A stretch of 64,000 bases of DNA, taken from NCBI RefSeq assembly GCF_023715415.1, contig NZ_JAMBOB010000003.1, positions 434,001-498,000 of the forward strand. The letters run 5' to 3'. Under the pieces are notes generated by a model. It was not told the DNA's origin. It was given only the letters and a program-made list of their open reading frames with translations, and did not search any database. Position 1 is the stretch's first letter. Each line of letters opens with the position of its first letter. The translations under genes were made by a program, and so were the position numbers. Positions 55,700 through 64,000 of this stretch are shown piece by piece. Origin of the DNA: Neobacillus niacini (lineage in GTDB: Bacteria > Bacillota > Bacilli > Bacillales > Cytobacillaceae).

Positions 55700-55878
55700 T
55701 AATCTATCCTAGGACATTTAAAAATTCATTTCCACAATCAGTAATAACTATTAATAGAGAATCATTTGCTGTTATTGATTCTTCACACCATTTAGCCTGG
55801 ATTTGACCAATCGCTTTGTGGTCGGTAATTCTCTGTTCCCATTCTTTTCGAAACTGCTAGATTGCAACTTTTAGTCAT
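55700..55878 (-). pseudogene. Relic of an IS66-type tnpA (accessory transposition protein) gene
   Basis: On the minus strand, a short ATG frame (MTKSCNLAV) shifts into another frame reading QFRKEWEQRITDHKAIGQIQ, followed by AKWCEESITAND. That order (EWE-RI-..-IGQ.Q-A-WC) is the N-terminus of the IS66-family TnpA accessory protein. Frameshift and early end show it is dead, and the rest of the element is missing. It lies between the STAND ATPase and DHH-CorA genes, in keeping with mobile DNA having shaped the island. Confidence 0.5.
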
Positions 55879-56003
55879 GAAAAAACCTCCTCAAATAAAG
55901 AATATTAATTTGAAGAGATTATCTTATGGATTTTTGTTTGTTCATATGTTGGTATAGTTTTACGCTTACTTTTTTTATTCGGTTAATATTTAATGTAAGG
56001 TTA

Positions 56004-59000
56004 TTAGTTATTATTTTTAGTATTTACGTTTTTTTGAAGCCAGTGTGGAATCTCAAAATAATTACTGATTAGATTATATCTTTCAATAATTGTTAATCCA
56101 TCTGGATCTGATATTTTACCATGACGTTGCAACCACCCTAAAACAAGGTGTCCCTCAGGATCATTGTTAATGTTTGCAAGGTCCCCCCACCATTTTACGG
56201 CTTGTCCAATGTCATCTACTGTAACTTCACCAACAATATTATCCGCTTCTCTCCAGGCAGAAATCTCTTGTGATTTCCCAATATGATATAGAGCTAGGTT
56301 AATATCTCCTAACGAAGTCTTTCTTTTCTCTAATACTTTAAGAACATGAGTCATATTGACATAAATGGAATCGGCAAGTTCATTTCTTCGATACATGTAA
56401 AGCAAGCTAATAGCCGAAGAGGTGACCCCCTGCTTGAATAGCTCATAAAAATATTTAGTTGCCTTTTCAAAATTACCTATTTTGTAATACTCCAAACCTA
56501 AATTATGTCCAACTTCTAAATCACCAAGCTTATAAACCTCTTCTAAAAGGTGAAATCCTTTTTGAAAGTCAATATCAATAATTTCCCCTTTTAAATACGA
56601 ATTCCCAAGAAATTCTTTTGCTTCTGTACTTCCTAAATCACTTGCTGCATGTAATAAATTAAATCCTTCTTCAAGATCCTGTCCAAAATATTCACCTTTC
56701 ACTAAATGGTAGCCAAGTATATACATTGCATTTGCCCATTTGTCTTCAGCATATTTAACAAGAAGCATCTTAGCCTTATCAACATTTTTTGTAAGTCCTT
56801 GTCCCAAACATAACCGGTTTATATAGTTGATTAATGCCATTTTATCCTTTTTATCGATTAATTTTTGTAAGAGTTCCTCTCCTCTACTAATATCTTTTGT
56901 TAAATACTCTCCATCCAAGAGTAGGTTTGCGTAATAAAATATTGCGTCACTATTATCTTTTTCGACTGCTTTTTCTAAAAGTGCTTTACCTTTTGTCGGC
57001 ATCTTAGGAATTTTATATTCACCTTCCACTAACATCATTCCAAAGACATAATGTGAAGGAATATAGTCATTTTTAATGGCTTCCTGAAGAAGCCGTTTCC
57101 CTTCTTTCACATTCCTTTTAATAATATCTCCTTTAATATATTCAATTCCAAGATTATGAAGTGCTACATTTGAGCCTTCCTCAATTGCTTTATGGTACCA
57201 TTCTTCTGCCTTGGAAGGATTTAAGGGAAAGTTATACTTTCCATATAAATAGTATTCAGCTAAAATGAGCATTGCTTTCTTTGACTTAAGCTTTGTGGCT
57301 TGAAGAAGCCAGTTTTCTCCAACTTCTCGATCCTCTTCCACATACTTCCCAGTTAAATACAATTTAGAAAGAAACAAATTAGATAAAACAAAGCGCTTTT
57401 CAGCTGCCTTTTCTAACCATTCCATTCCCTCTTCCTGGTCTTGAGTAAGTTTCTCCCCTTTAATTAGTGCGATTCCAAGTTCATGCATTGCAGGCAAGTG
57501 ATTCTCTTCAGCTGCTTTCCGAAGCCATTCTTCACCTGCAATAATGTCTAGTGGTAGTCCATTTCCTAAAAGTTGACGACTTCCCAAGATATACATTGCC
57601 TGTTTTGAGTTTAAATCATCTGCAGCGATTAATAACCATTCCTTCGCTCGATCAGGGTCTACTTTTCCCACCTTCTGATCCAATAATCGGTTCGATAATG
57701 TAATCATAGCCCTTACATAGTCTCTACTTGCCGCTTCCTCTAATATTTCAAACCCTTCCTCAATGTTTTTATCAAGCCCTGCACCATCAATAAGTCGATT
57801 TGCTAATATTAAATATGCTCGTTCATCCTCTAATTCAACGGATCTTCGAAGCCATTCTTCACCTTCCTTTTTATTTTGTTCGATAATTTCCCCTTCTAAT
57901 AATTCAGATCCCAGTGAAATCATCGCAGGTATAAACTCCCTTTCGGCTGCTTGTCTTAGCCACTTCTCAGCTTTCTTCAGATCAACTTTCTTGCCTGATT
58001 CATTTAATAAAAGTTTTGAGTACATGTACATTGATGCAACATCATCTGCTTCTGAAAGCACTTGTATACAATATCCATATGCTGGTGATACCAATCCATG
58101 CTCCTTCACAATTTCCTTTGCAATAACTTTTAGTTCGGAAATTTTGCCATACTCTTTATACGATGTAATGATATTTTTTACGATTTTAGTGCATGTTGAA
58201 CTCACTCCATCAATCCAATATGAAAGAAAGTCTGCAATAATTTTTGATTCCAGCTCTTCATCCTCTATCAGCCACTTTGAAACCTCTTGTAGTGCACGAA
58301 TTAAATCACGATTCCCCAAATAGTTATCCCTTAGGTACTCTGCAAATGCCTTGATACCAATCTTTATTTTTTTCTTACTAGTATCTAGACCATTTATTTG
58401 GTAAGCAACAGGGGCTAATACAGTATTTAGTATATTAAAGTTAATATTACGTCCCAGTTTAGATTCCAAATATCCTTGGATTGTCTCAAAGCTTATAGGT
58501 GCAACAGGCTCAAACAAAATAAGAAGTGTTAAAATATTTTCTAGTAGCTCAGCATCCATTGACCCTGTTGGATATGAGGTTAACCATTCTTTTTGCTGTC
58601 TTTCAAAATAGCTTTTTAAATCATTATTTATATGGACACTTGAGAAATCACCATTTTGTTCCTCAAGACTTTTTGCAATGGCTGCAACGTGAAGTGACCA
58701 ACCTCCACTCTTACGATACACATCGTCATTAAATTTTTTCTCCTCTGGACCTGCTAAATCACTAACCCCAGTTAATAGGGGAATCTCTTCTCGATTTAGG
58801 TTCTGTAGATTATCTGGGTATACAGATAATCTACTTTGATTCTTGATGTATGTATCGATATTTAAGTTGGGGCGAACAGTTAACAAGGCTGAAGCCCCGA
58901 TTGGTAATCGTTCGGGTAAAAAATTAAAAACCTCTGGGTTACGATTAATTTCGTCAAGTGCATCGATAATTAAAACGATTGGACCATTTTCATCTACGAT

Positions 59001-60251
59001 TCGTTTAATAGCAGAAAAAAGTAAGGATTTGTACTTAATAAGTTCGCTAGACATGTCACTGAAACTTGGATTCATTTCACCAGCCCTATCATAGGCAGGT
59101 GAAATATACATTCTTTTATTCATTCGTTCATTAATGGCCATAGGTGTGGTAGCGCTATAAGTAGATTGATTGCTTTTCGCATATTCATCGCCGCTTATTG
59201 CATAATTAATATCGTACTCCTCTTCCATTTGCGAATCATATGGAAGCATACTATTATTATGTAAGAAACTATTTTCCTCTGGCAATGCAATCGGATCTAA
59301 TAGCATTGAGTTTATTTGTGATATAATACATTGAACAATGTCAAATGGACTTTGTATACACTTCCCTAAAATCAAAATAACGCTTGGTAGCCAAGGAGTT
59401 TCAACACTTTGTGGATGATCAATTGGGATAGGATTTTTTTGCTGAGACAATAGCCTTTCTGACACCTTCGAACATAGAGCAGTTTTTCCAATACCTTCTA
59501 TCCCTGTAACCAAATAATATCCTCCGGTTGATCTCAAACCACCAGTTAGCTTGTCTACTATTGCATTCACCTCTTTTTGTCTACCTCTAAAGGTTTTAAG
59601 CTTACTTTGATACTCACTTTTCATAATTGAGCACAGGTCTTGGACACTTGGGTCGACCGCTCTCGTGAACAGACCTTGCAAATTAGAATTGATTCTATCA
59701 TAGTGTTTATGCAATGCAGCAAACATCGTAGCAAGTGCACAAAGCAAATAATTATTCTTAAAAAAACTACTTTGAATTTGAGTTTCATGTGTTTCAAAAT
59801 CTCGATTTTCCTTGGTAATCCAAATATATCTCTTAATGGGGTCTTTAATCTCTAGGGGACTGTCGAAATTCATTTCAAATTGCTCTAGTAAGTTTAACTC
59901 ATTAATTGCAGTTGAAAGCATAAATCGTTTCTTATTGTTATTATGTAGTTCAAACCTCTCCGGAATGGAAAAGTACATTATTGCCTTTAGCCACTTTTCA
60001 ATATCTCCTAGCATATCACTAGCATTGTCAAGATTGTTTATGTCTGATAAAGCATTAATAACCTTCCTTTGAAAGGATAACGTATTACTTAATTTTGGAT
60101 GCTGTTGACACGCTAGAAAAATACGATCAGCTTGAATCGTAAGTAAACCTAGCACTTCAGGAAGATTTTTATATTCATTACTAACATGCATATCTTTATG
60201 AATAATCTCATTAATTTTTTCAACATAATTACTGACTCTATTGTTTATCAA
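56004..60251 (-). CDS. STAND/NACHT-type ATPase with C-terminal Sel1 repeats
   Basis: 1415 residues. N-terminal helical part (1 to about 220, no recognised domain). NTPase: Walker A GIEGIGKTAL at 250-259, Walker B VLIIDALDE at 426-434, and LLTVRP after it, as in NACHT/STAND. A helical winged region (about 560-720) follows. Then from about 770 to 1290 come Sel1-like repeats (EKWLRQAAE, EEWLRRSVE, EEGFEILEEAA, GEEWLRKAAE and more), a usual ligand-sensing solenoid. Such proteins oligomerise on a phage or stress trigger. Start TTG with GAGGTG upstream. It may sense the trigger for the neighbouring effectors; this is inference. Confidence 0.82.
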   Translation of the reverse strand: MINNRVSNYVEKINEIIHKDMHVSNEYKNLPEVLGLLTIQADRIFLACQQHPKLSNTLSFQRKVINALSDINNLDNASDMLGDIEKWLKAIMYFSIPERFELHNNNKKRFMLSTAINELNLLEQFEMNFDSPLEIKDPIKRYIWITKENRDFETHETQIQSSFFKNNYLLCALATMFAALHKHYDRINSNLQGLFTRAVDPSVQDLCSIMKSEYQSKLKTFRGRQKEVNAIVDKLTGGLRSTGGYYLVTGIEGIGKTALCSKVSERLLSQQKNPIPIDHPQSVETPWLPSVILILGKCIQSPFDIVQCIISQINSMLLDPIALPEENSFLHNNSMLPYDSQMEEEYDINYAISGDEYAKSNQSTYSATTPMAINERMNKRMYISPAYDRAGEMNPSFSDMSSELIKYKSLLFSAIKRIVDENGPIVLIIDALDEINRNPEVFNFLPERLPIGASALLTVRPNLNIDTYIKNQSRLSVYPDNLQNLNREEIPLLTGVSDLAGPEEKKFNDDVYRKSGGWSLHVAAIAKSLEEQNGDFSSVHINNDLKSYFERQQKEWLTSYPTGSMDAELLENILTLLILFEPVAPISFETIQGYLESKLGRNINFNILNTVLAPVAYQINGLDTSKKKIKIGIKAFAEYLRDNYLGNRDLIRALQEVSKWLIEDEELESKIIADFLSYWIDGVSSTCTKIVKNIITSYKEYGKISELKVIAKEIVKEHGLVSPAYGYCIQVLSEADDVASMYMYSKLLLNESGKKVDLKKAEKWLRQAAEREFIPAMISLGSELLEGEIIEQNKKEGEEWLRRSVELEDERAYLILANRLIDGAGLDKNIEEGFEILEEAASRDYVRAMITLSNRLLDQKVGKVDPDRAKEWLLIAADDLNSKQAMYILGSRQLLGNGLPLDIIAGEEWLRKAAEENHLPAMHELGIALIKGEKLTQDQEEGMEWLEKAAEKRFVLSNLFLSKLYLTGKYVEEDREVGENWLLQATKLKSKKAMLILAEYYLYGKYNFPLNPSKAEEWYHKAIEEGSNVALHNLGIEYIKGDIIKRNVKEGKRLLQEAIKNDYIPSHYVFGMMLVEGEYKIPKMPTKGKALLEKAVEKDNSDAIFYYANLLLDGEYLTKDISRGEELLQKLIDKKDKMALINYINRLCLGQGLTKNVDKAKMLLVKYAEDKWANAMYILGYHLVKGEYFGQDLEEGFNLLHAASDLGSTEAKEFLGNSYLKGEIIDIDFQKGFHLLEEVYKLGDLEVGHNLGLEYYKIGNFEKATKYFYELFKQGVTSSAISLLYMYRRNELADSIYVNMTHVLKVLEKRKTSLGDINLALYHIGKSQEISAWREADNIVGEVTVDDIGQAVKWWGDLANINNDPEGHLVLGWLQRHGKISDPDGLTIIERYNLISNYFEIPHWLQKNVNTKNNN

Positions 60252-60553
60252 AATATCACCTCATCGAACTATTAAATATATAATTTATAATTTTCAATTT
60301 TATGAAAAATTATGTGTTTATTTATGATAGGAAAGTGAACATTATTCTTTATAGATATTCTTAATATACAGTTAGAAGCTCATTTTTATTATACACTTTT
60401 ATACTAGTTAAAAAACTCTAGAAAAAAATAAATGGTTTTAAGAGATACAACTATGTTGGAGTCAATATAATATCCTAAATATAAAAATAGAATAGACAAA
60501 ACTAAGATAATAAAAAAATTTTTTTATACTTTATTTTACTTATAAACCTGTAT
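60252..60553. other. AT-rich intergenic region
   Basis: Very AT-rich, holds the promoter of the STAND gene on the minus strand. No ORF or structure seen. Confidence 0.4.
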
Positions 60554-61270
60554 CTATATTGCAATTATGTTTACTAGTTTTCTTTTAATCTCCAATTCTG
60601 AGTCAGTTTCATGGACAATTACTGCTTGGTCAGCATATAAACTGTCCGTTAAATATTTTTGTACATGAATGGTGATTCCCTCTTCGTTTGAAGCTAAAAA
60701 GGAAAATAGGAGCCTATGTATAGGATAACTTTCCTTTTCATACCTGAATGTTTGTCGAAATTCATTTGGCTTTTCGGTAGGGCCATAAACGGCCCGCTTC
60801 TTTTCATAGCCTAAAGACTCTACCACCCTAAACACTTTTTCTTGAAAAAGTGATGGTCCTACTTCAATATAATCTATATCCTCGGGGTCATCACCTGCAT
60901 GGACATCCAGTCCGGTATGTATAAAAACCTTTGCACTTCCATAAGTAATGGGCGTGTTGAAAGGCAAAGCAATAGAAAAAGGGATATGTACCACTTGCCC
61001 AGCCTGCATATGAAAAGGCTGCCCAATAATAAACTTATCCAGCTTCGCTTCAGTCCTGACTAAGGGTTGAGAAGGATTTTTCACATATTCTGATTTAAGG
61101 TATAAATACAGATAACCGAGATCTGCTTCGTGAGAACCACTTCTCACTTCTACAACTCCATTTACCTGCTCGCCTACCATATAATGGCTTTTTTCTAATT
61201 TAGCCTCAATCGATACATCTTCAAAATTAACACGATGGAGCACTTTTTTATATGCTAACACGCTACTCAC
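60554..61270 (-). CDS. Sporulation-control protein Spo0M family
   Basis: 238 residues. Arrestin-like beta-sandwich of the SpoOM family, with EAKLEKSHYMVGEQVNGVVE and IPFSIALPFNTPITYGSAKV typical of it, and the GLDVHAGDDPEDIDYIEV segment. Spo0M of B. subtilis affects sporulation and cell-wall/division processes. Start GTG (first or third codon), with AAGG upstream. Placed inside the island but not obviously in an operon with the STAND gene. Confidence 0.85.
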   Translation of the reverse strand: MSSVLAYKKVLHRVNFEDVSIEAKLEKSHYMVGEQVNGVVEVRSGSHEADLGYLYLYLKSEYVKNPSQPLVRTEAKLDKFIIGQPFHMQAGQVVHIPFSIALPFNTPITYGSAKVFIHTGLDVHAGDDPEDIDYIEVGPSLFQEKVFRVVESLGYEKKRAVYGPTEKPNEFRQTFRYEKESYPIHRLLFSFLASNEEGITIHVQKYLTDSLYADQAVIVHETDSELEIKRKLVNIIAI

Positions 61271-61409
61271 CTAACCTTACTATCTTTTACTATTAAATAA
61301 TCATCTATTTCAACAGAGGTGGGTCATACTTACAAAAAAACTACTGCTATTATACCACTATTCTTCCATTTTTTAACGTTAATATAGCCTTTGAAAAAAG
61401 TAAATCATG

Positions 61410-61449
61410 AAAAAAGCCCCAAACTATTATTTACAAGAGTTTGGAGCAT
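61410..61449 (-). terminator. Terminator of the helical-repeat protein gene
   Basis: CTCCAAACT pairs with AGTTTGGGG-type arm around TGTAAATAAT; TTTTTTC on the minus strand. Confidence 0.75.
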
Positions 61450-61532
61450 TTCTACCTTCTTTTTGAAACATTACCCAATGGATAATCTAATTATTCAGGC
61501 TCAGGAAAAAGACTTTATTATCCTTATTGATT

Positions 61533-63980
61533 TCACTCCATAAAATCCTCTACCATTTCTTGAAATTGTTCTTCTGTAATTTTCTTTCGATCAACTTGTC
61601 TTATTAAACTTTTGATAAAGAGGAAATCATCTTCGTCTGTAATGGTATTTAGCCATTCTTCCTTTAATGCATAGCTATAGGTGATAGAAGGTGTTATGAA
61701 ATCGGCCATATCAATAACTGTTTCTAAACTTTTCAGTTTTTGTTTGACGATTTCACTGCTTAAATTTGTAAAATCACGTAGATACATAGCATATAGGACG
61801 ATACTTTTACAAATTAATAGCCGATTATAGGAAATCTGTGGAATGATTTTTATAAGGACATCTAGTATGTCTTCTTTATAGTCTTTGAGAATGGACAAGA
61901 TCTGGTTATAGGCATGTGTTTTAATTACTTCTGAAATGATGTCATTTTGAATAAAATCGATCACTTTATAAAGATTTTCTTTGTTTACCATTCTTAACAT
62001 CTCATCCACCATCACAAGGATGAGGTTTTTCTCTTTTTGTTCCTTTATCAGAGTATATAAAGAATCATATTGATGGGTTAAGGTTAAGTTATGGGCGATT
62101 TGCCTCATTAACGCTGTAACATTCCATAGATATTCAATGTCTTTTACCATGTCCAAGGCTTTTTTCATTTCATTTTGTTTGCTGTATGCTTTTGCGACTT
62201 CACTAACAGCAAATGAGCGATTGTAGCTATTTTCAATTCTTAAGGCCGTTTCCACGGCTTGAGGCATGAGTGTTTGTGTTTTCTTGTCATTACCTAATAT
62301 GTAGAAATTGGTTGCTACTTGTGCAATTCCCATACTTTTCAAATAGTCATCAGTCAATTGGTTCAACTTCTGCCATTGATCTAAACACTCTTGCTCCGTA
62401 AGAGTAGATGGTTCTTGTTGAATAATAGAAGATTGAACATTTGCGATTGATAGATGCTGCACACCTATTTTCCTCATTCTAGTACTGGTGATAAAGTCTT
62501 TATATAAATCTAAAGCTTTGCCTATGTTACTAGGTTTAACTTGTTCAGAAATAAGAGTACCCATCACTAATGCCTGCTCGAACACATCCGGAAGTTTACT
62601 GCTATATTTCCTTATTTCATCTAATTGATTTCGTCTGGCGAGTTCCACTCCTATACTGCGTAAAATGTATAAACTATTCCAATGATCCTTCGCCTCCATT
62701 AACAAATCAAACGCTTCGTCATAATGGCCAAGCTTATTGAGTGTTATCGCAATTGAACGTACGGACGACCGCTTATCACGATAATCAATGGATTGTTTTA
62801 ATGTTTCAAATGTAAAATCTACTACCTCATCAAACGGTTTGCGAGAATCTTTCATATCGAGAATCAGCGAGCATAATGCGATGATTTGATTCCATGTATC
62901 CTTAACATTACTTTTAATTAAAATAAGTGCCTTTTCAAAATTCTGCTGATGGCCTTCATAAATGGCCAGCTCTCGCCATGCAAAGGATTGATCACGAGTA
63001 TCCTTAATGTTTCTCGTAATTTCTTCAGCCTCTTTTAACCATAATGGTGCACTTTTCTCATCGTTCATCCTTCCCAATAGATTCACAATGGAACACAATG
63101 CCTGAACCTTTAAAGCATCCTCTTCTATATCATGCACGAGGGAATAAATTTTCTTTATCAGATTAAGGGATTCTTCATGCATACCAAAATGAAAATATGC
63201 TCTCGCCACTTCAAGCTTTGACAAAACCTGAATTGACATATTTGGTATCTGATCAGCAATCTCCAAAGCAGTTGAAAACAGACGCTGTTGACTCAAGAGA
63301 GTGACAAAACTTTTTACAATAGGATAATAAGGCTGCGTTAAAAATAGACTGGAAATGATTGAATAATAAATAGGATCCTGTAAATCAAAATCCTTCAATT
63401 CATATTCCACATACTCATTGTCTATATTTTGTAAATCACTCCGAATCAAAATTGGATGAATATCGCAACCAATTTCCTTTAGTTGAGCTAGTAACGTTAC
63501 TCCATATCGAATCGAAAAAAAGTCACACCATTTATATCCAATGACATTCGAATCAGTATGCTCATCCAGATGCTCAAGAATTATCTGCAGGAATTCTTTC
63601 TTTCTCTGATTGTCCAACAAGGCTAGATTAAGTGTTTGGTGTAAGAGAATGATATATAGAATAAATTGTTCTGCACCTTTGTATGAAGTAATCTGTTCCA
63701 ACAGTTTCTCTATCTGTTTTCTATCTTCATTATGGGCTGGATCTACAATCAAGGATACATTGCTCGTAATTTGATTTTGCAGTTCAGCAATACGAACGGC
63801 ATAGTCCATCTTTCGAATAGGGTTAGAAGCTGCTTTCATAGCATCTAAGAACAGGTTAATACTGTACAAATACTGGTTTGTCCATAAATATTGGGAATCT
63901 ATATACTCTTGATTTGCTGCCAATTTCTCAAGCTGTTCCTGATCCTTTAAGGAAACAAGATGGGAAGAGTAATATTTCAT
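61533..63980 (-). CDS. Large helical (TPR-like) repeat protein, unknown
   Basis: At least 815 residues, almost all helical. Repeated segments with IALCSLILDMKD, LYILRSIGVELARRN, ALDMVKDIEYLW and AIAQVATNFY show a TPR-like solenoid; no enzyme domain is visible. The frame stays open upstream of the first ATG (63980) to the window edge, and no ribosome binding site precedes it, so the true start may lie outside. Neighbour of Spo0M-like and STAND genes; a scaffold or sensor role is possible. No family recognised. Confidence 0.6.
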   Translation of the reverse strand: MKYYSSHLVSLKDQEQLEKLAANQEYIDSQYLWTNQYLYSINLFLDAMKAASNPIRKMDYAVRIAELQNQITSNVSLIVDPAHNEDRKQIEKLLEQITSYKGAEQFILYIILLHQTLNLALLDNQRKKEFLQIILEHLDEHTDSNVIGYKWCDFFSIRYGVTLLAQLKEIGCDIHPILIRSDLQNIDNEYVEYELKDFDLQDPIYYSIISSLFLTQPYYPIVKSFVTLLSQQRLFSTALEIADQIPNMSIQVLSKLEVARAYFHFGMHEESLNLIKKIYSLVHDIEEDALKVQALCSIVNLLGRMNDEKSAPLWLKEAEEITRNIKDTRDQSFAWRELAIYEGHQQNFEKALILIKSNVKDTWNQIIALCSLILDMKDSRKPFDEVVDFTFETLKQSIDYRDKRSSVRSIAITLNKLGHYDEAFDLLMEAKDHWNSLYILRSIGVELARRNQLDEIRKYSSKLPDVFEQALVMGTLISEQVKPSNIGKALDLYKDFITSTRMRKIGVQHLSIANVQSSIIQQEPSTLTEQECLDQWQKLNQLTDDYLKSMGIAQVATNFYILGNDKKTQTLMPQAVETALRIENSYNRSFAVSEVAKAYSKQNEMKKALDMVKDIEYLWNVTALMRQIAHNLTLTHQYDSLYTLIKEQKEKNLILVMVDEMLRMVNKENLYKVIDFIQNDIISEVIKTHAYNQILSILKDYKEDILDVLIKIIPQISYNRLLICKSIVLYAMYLRDFTNLSSEIVKQKLKSLETVIDMADFITPSITYSYALKEEWLNTITDEDDFLFIKSLIRQVDRKKITEEQFQEMVEDFME

Positions 63981-64000
63981 TGGATAGGTACGGATGGAAT

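Noticed and set aside
57763..58323. 186-residue plus-strand frame inside the STAND gene
   Set aside because: A shadow of the Sel1 repeats on the opposite strand; Ser-rich composition without signals.

Overview
The window reads as the chromosome of a low-GC, spore-forming Bacillaceae species (Bacillus, Neobacillus or a relative). The reasons are strong GGAGG-type ribosome binding sites, the use of ATG, GTG and TTG starts, a Bacillus-type guanine riboswitch and THI-box, a heterocycloanthracin-type peptide cluster, a Spo0M homologue, two DUF3231 proteins, and dispersed repeats of the kind seen in this family. I saw no rRNA, tRNA or CRISPR array.

Left part (1-7.5 kb): a lipoprotein nucleosidase cut by the window edge and preceded by a guanine riboswitch; a type I toxin with a candidate antisense RNA; a sugar-nucleotide epimerase-like SDR; a stand-alone ftsZ with a repeat-rich linker; a 225-bp MITE inserted in a stop codon; several tiny genes; a MerR/DUF3967 regulator that shares a promoter module with one of the tiny genes; and a patatin-like lipase.

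7.8-13.8 kb is a compact thiazole/oxazole-modified peptide (TOMM) cluster: precursor peptide, E1-like maturation protein, YcaO cyclodehydratase and a tandem SagB-type dehydrogenase, all on the minus strand.

14-43 kb is mostly housekeeping and accessory metabolism. It holds an MBL-fold hydrolase, a HAD phosphatase and a UspA protein; a thiamine salvage operon (tenA-thiM-thiD-thiE-thiW) behind a TPP riboswitch; the serine/threonine transporter sstT; an MHYT sensor kinase; and an OatA-like acyltransferase. It also holds a LacI-controlled TRAP transporter with rpiB and ribokinase, a chromosomal tubulin-like GTPase, a rifamycin phosphotransferase, DUF3231 proteins, a DinB protein and a RibD-type reductase.

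43-64 kb is a defence-type island, all on the minus strand. It starts with a Sau3AI-like restriction-modification pair. An apparent three-gene operon follows: an APH-like kinase fused to a DHH-like phosphoesterase, a two-domain PPK2, and a DUF3800-like protein with TPR-type repeats. Beside it lie a DHH-like protein fused to a CorA-type membrane domain, an IS66 relic, a 1415-residue STAND/NACHT ATPase with Sel1 repeats, a Spo0M homologue and a large helical-repeat protein that may run off the window. The two DHH-like proteins share about 370 residues of homology. I infer that the block may be an undescribed, nucleotide-signal-gated membrane-effector defence system; this is the main item to test.
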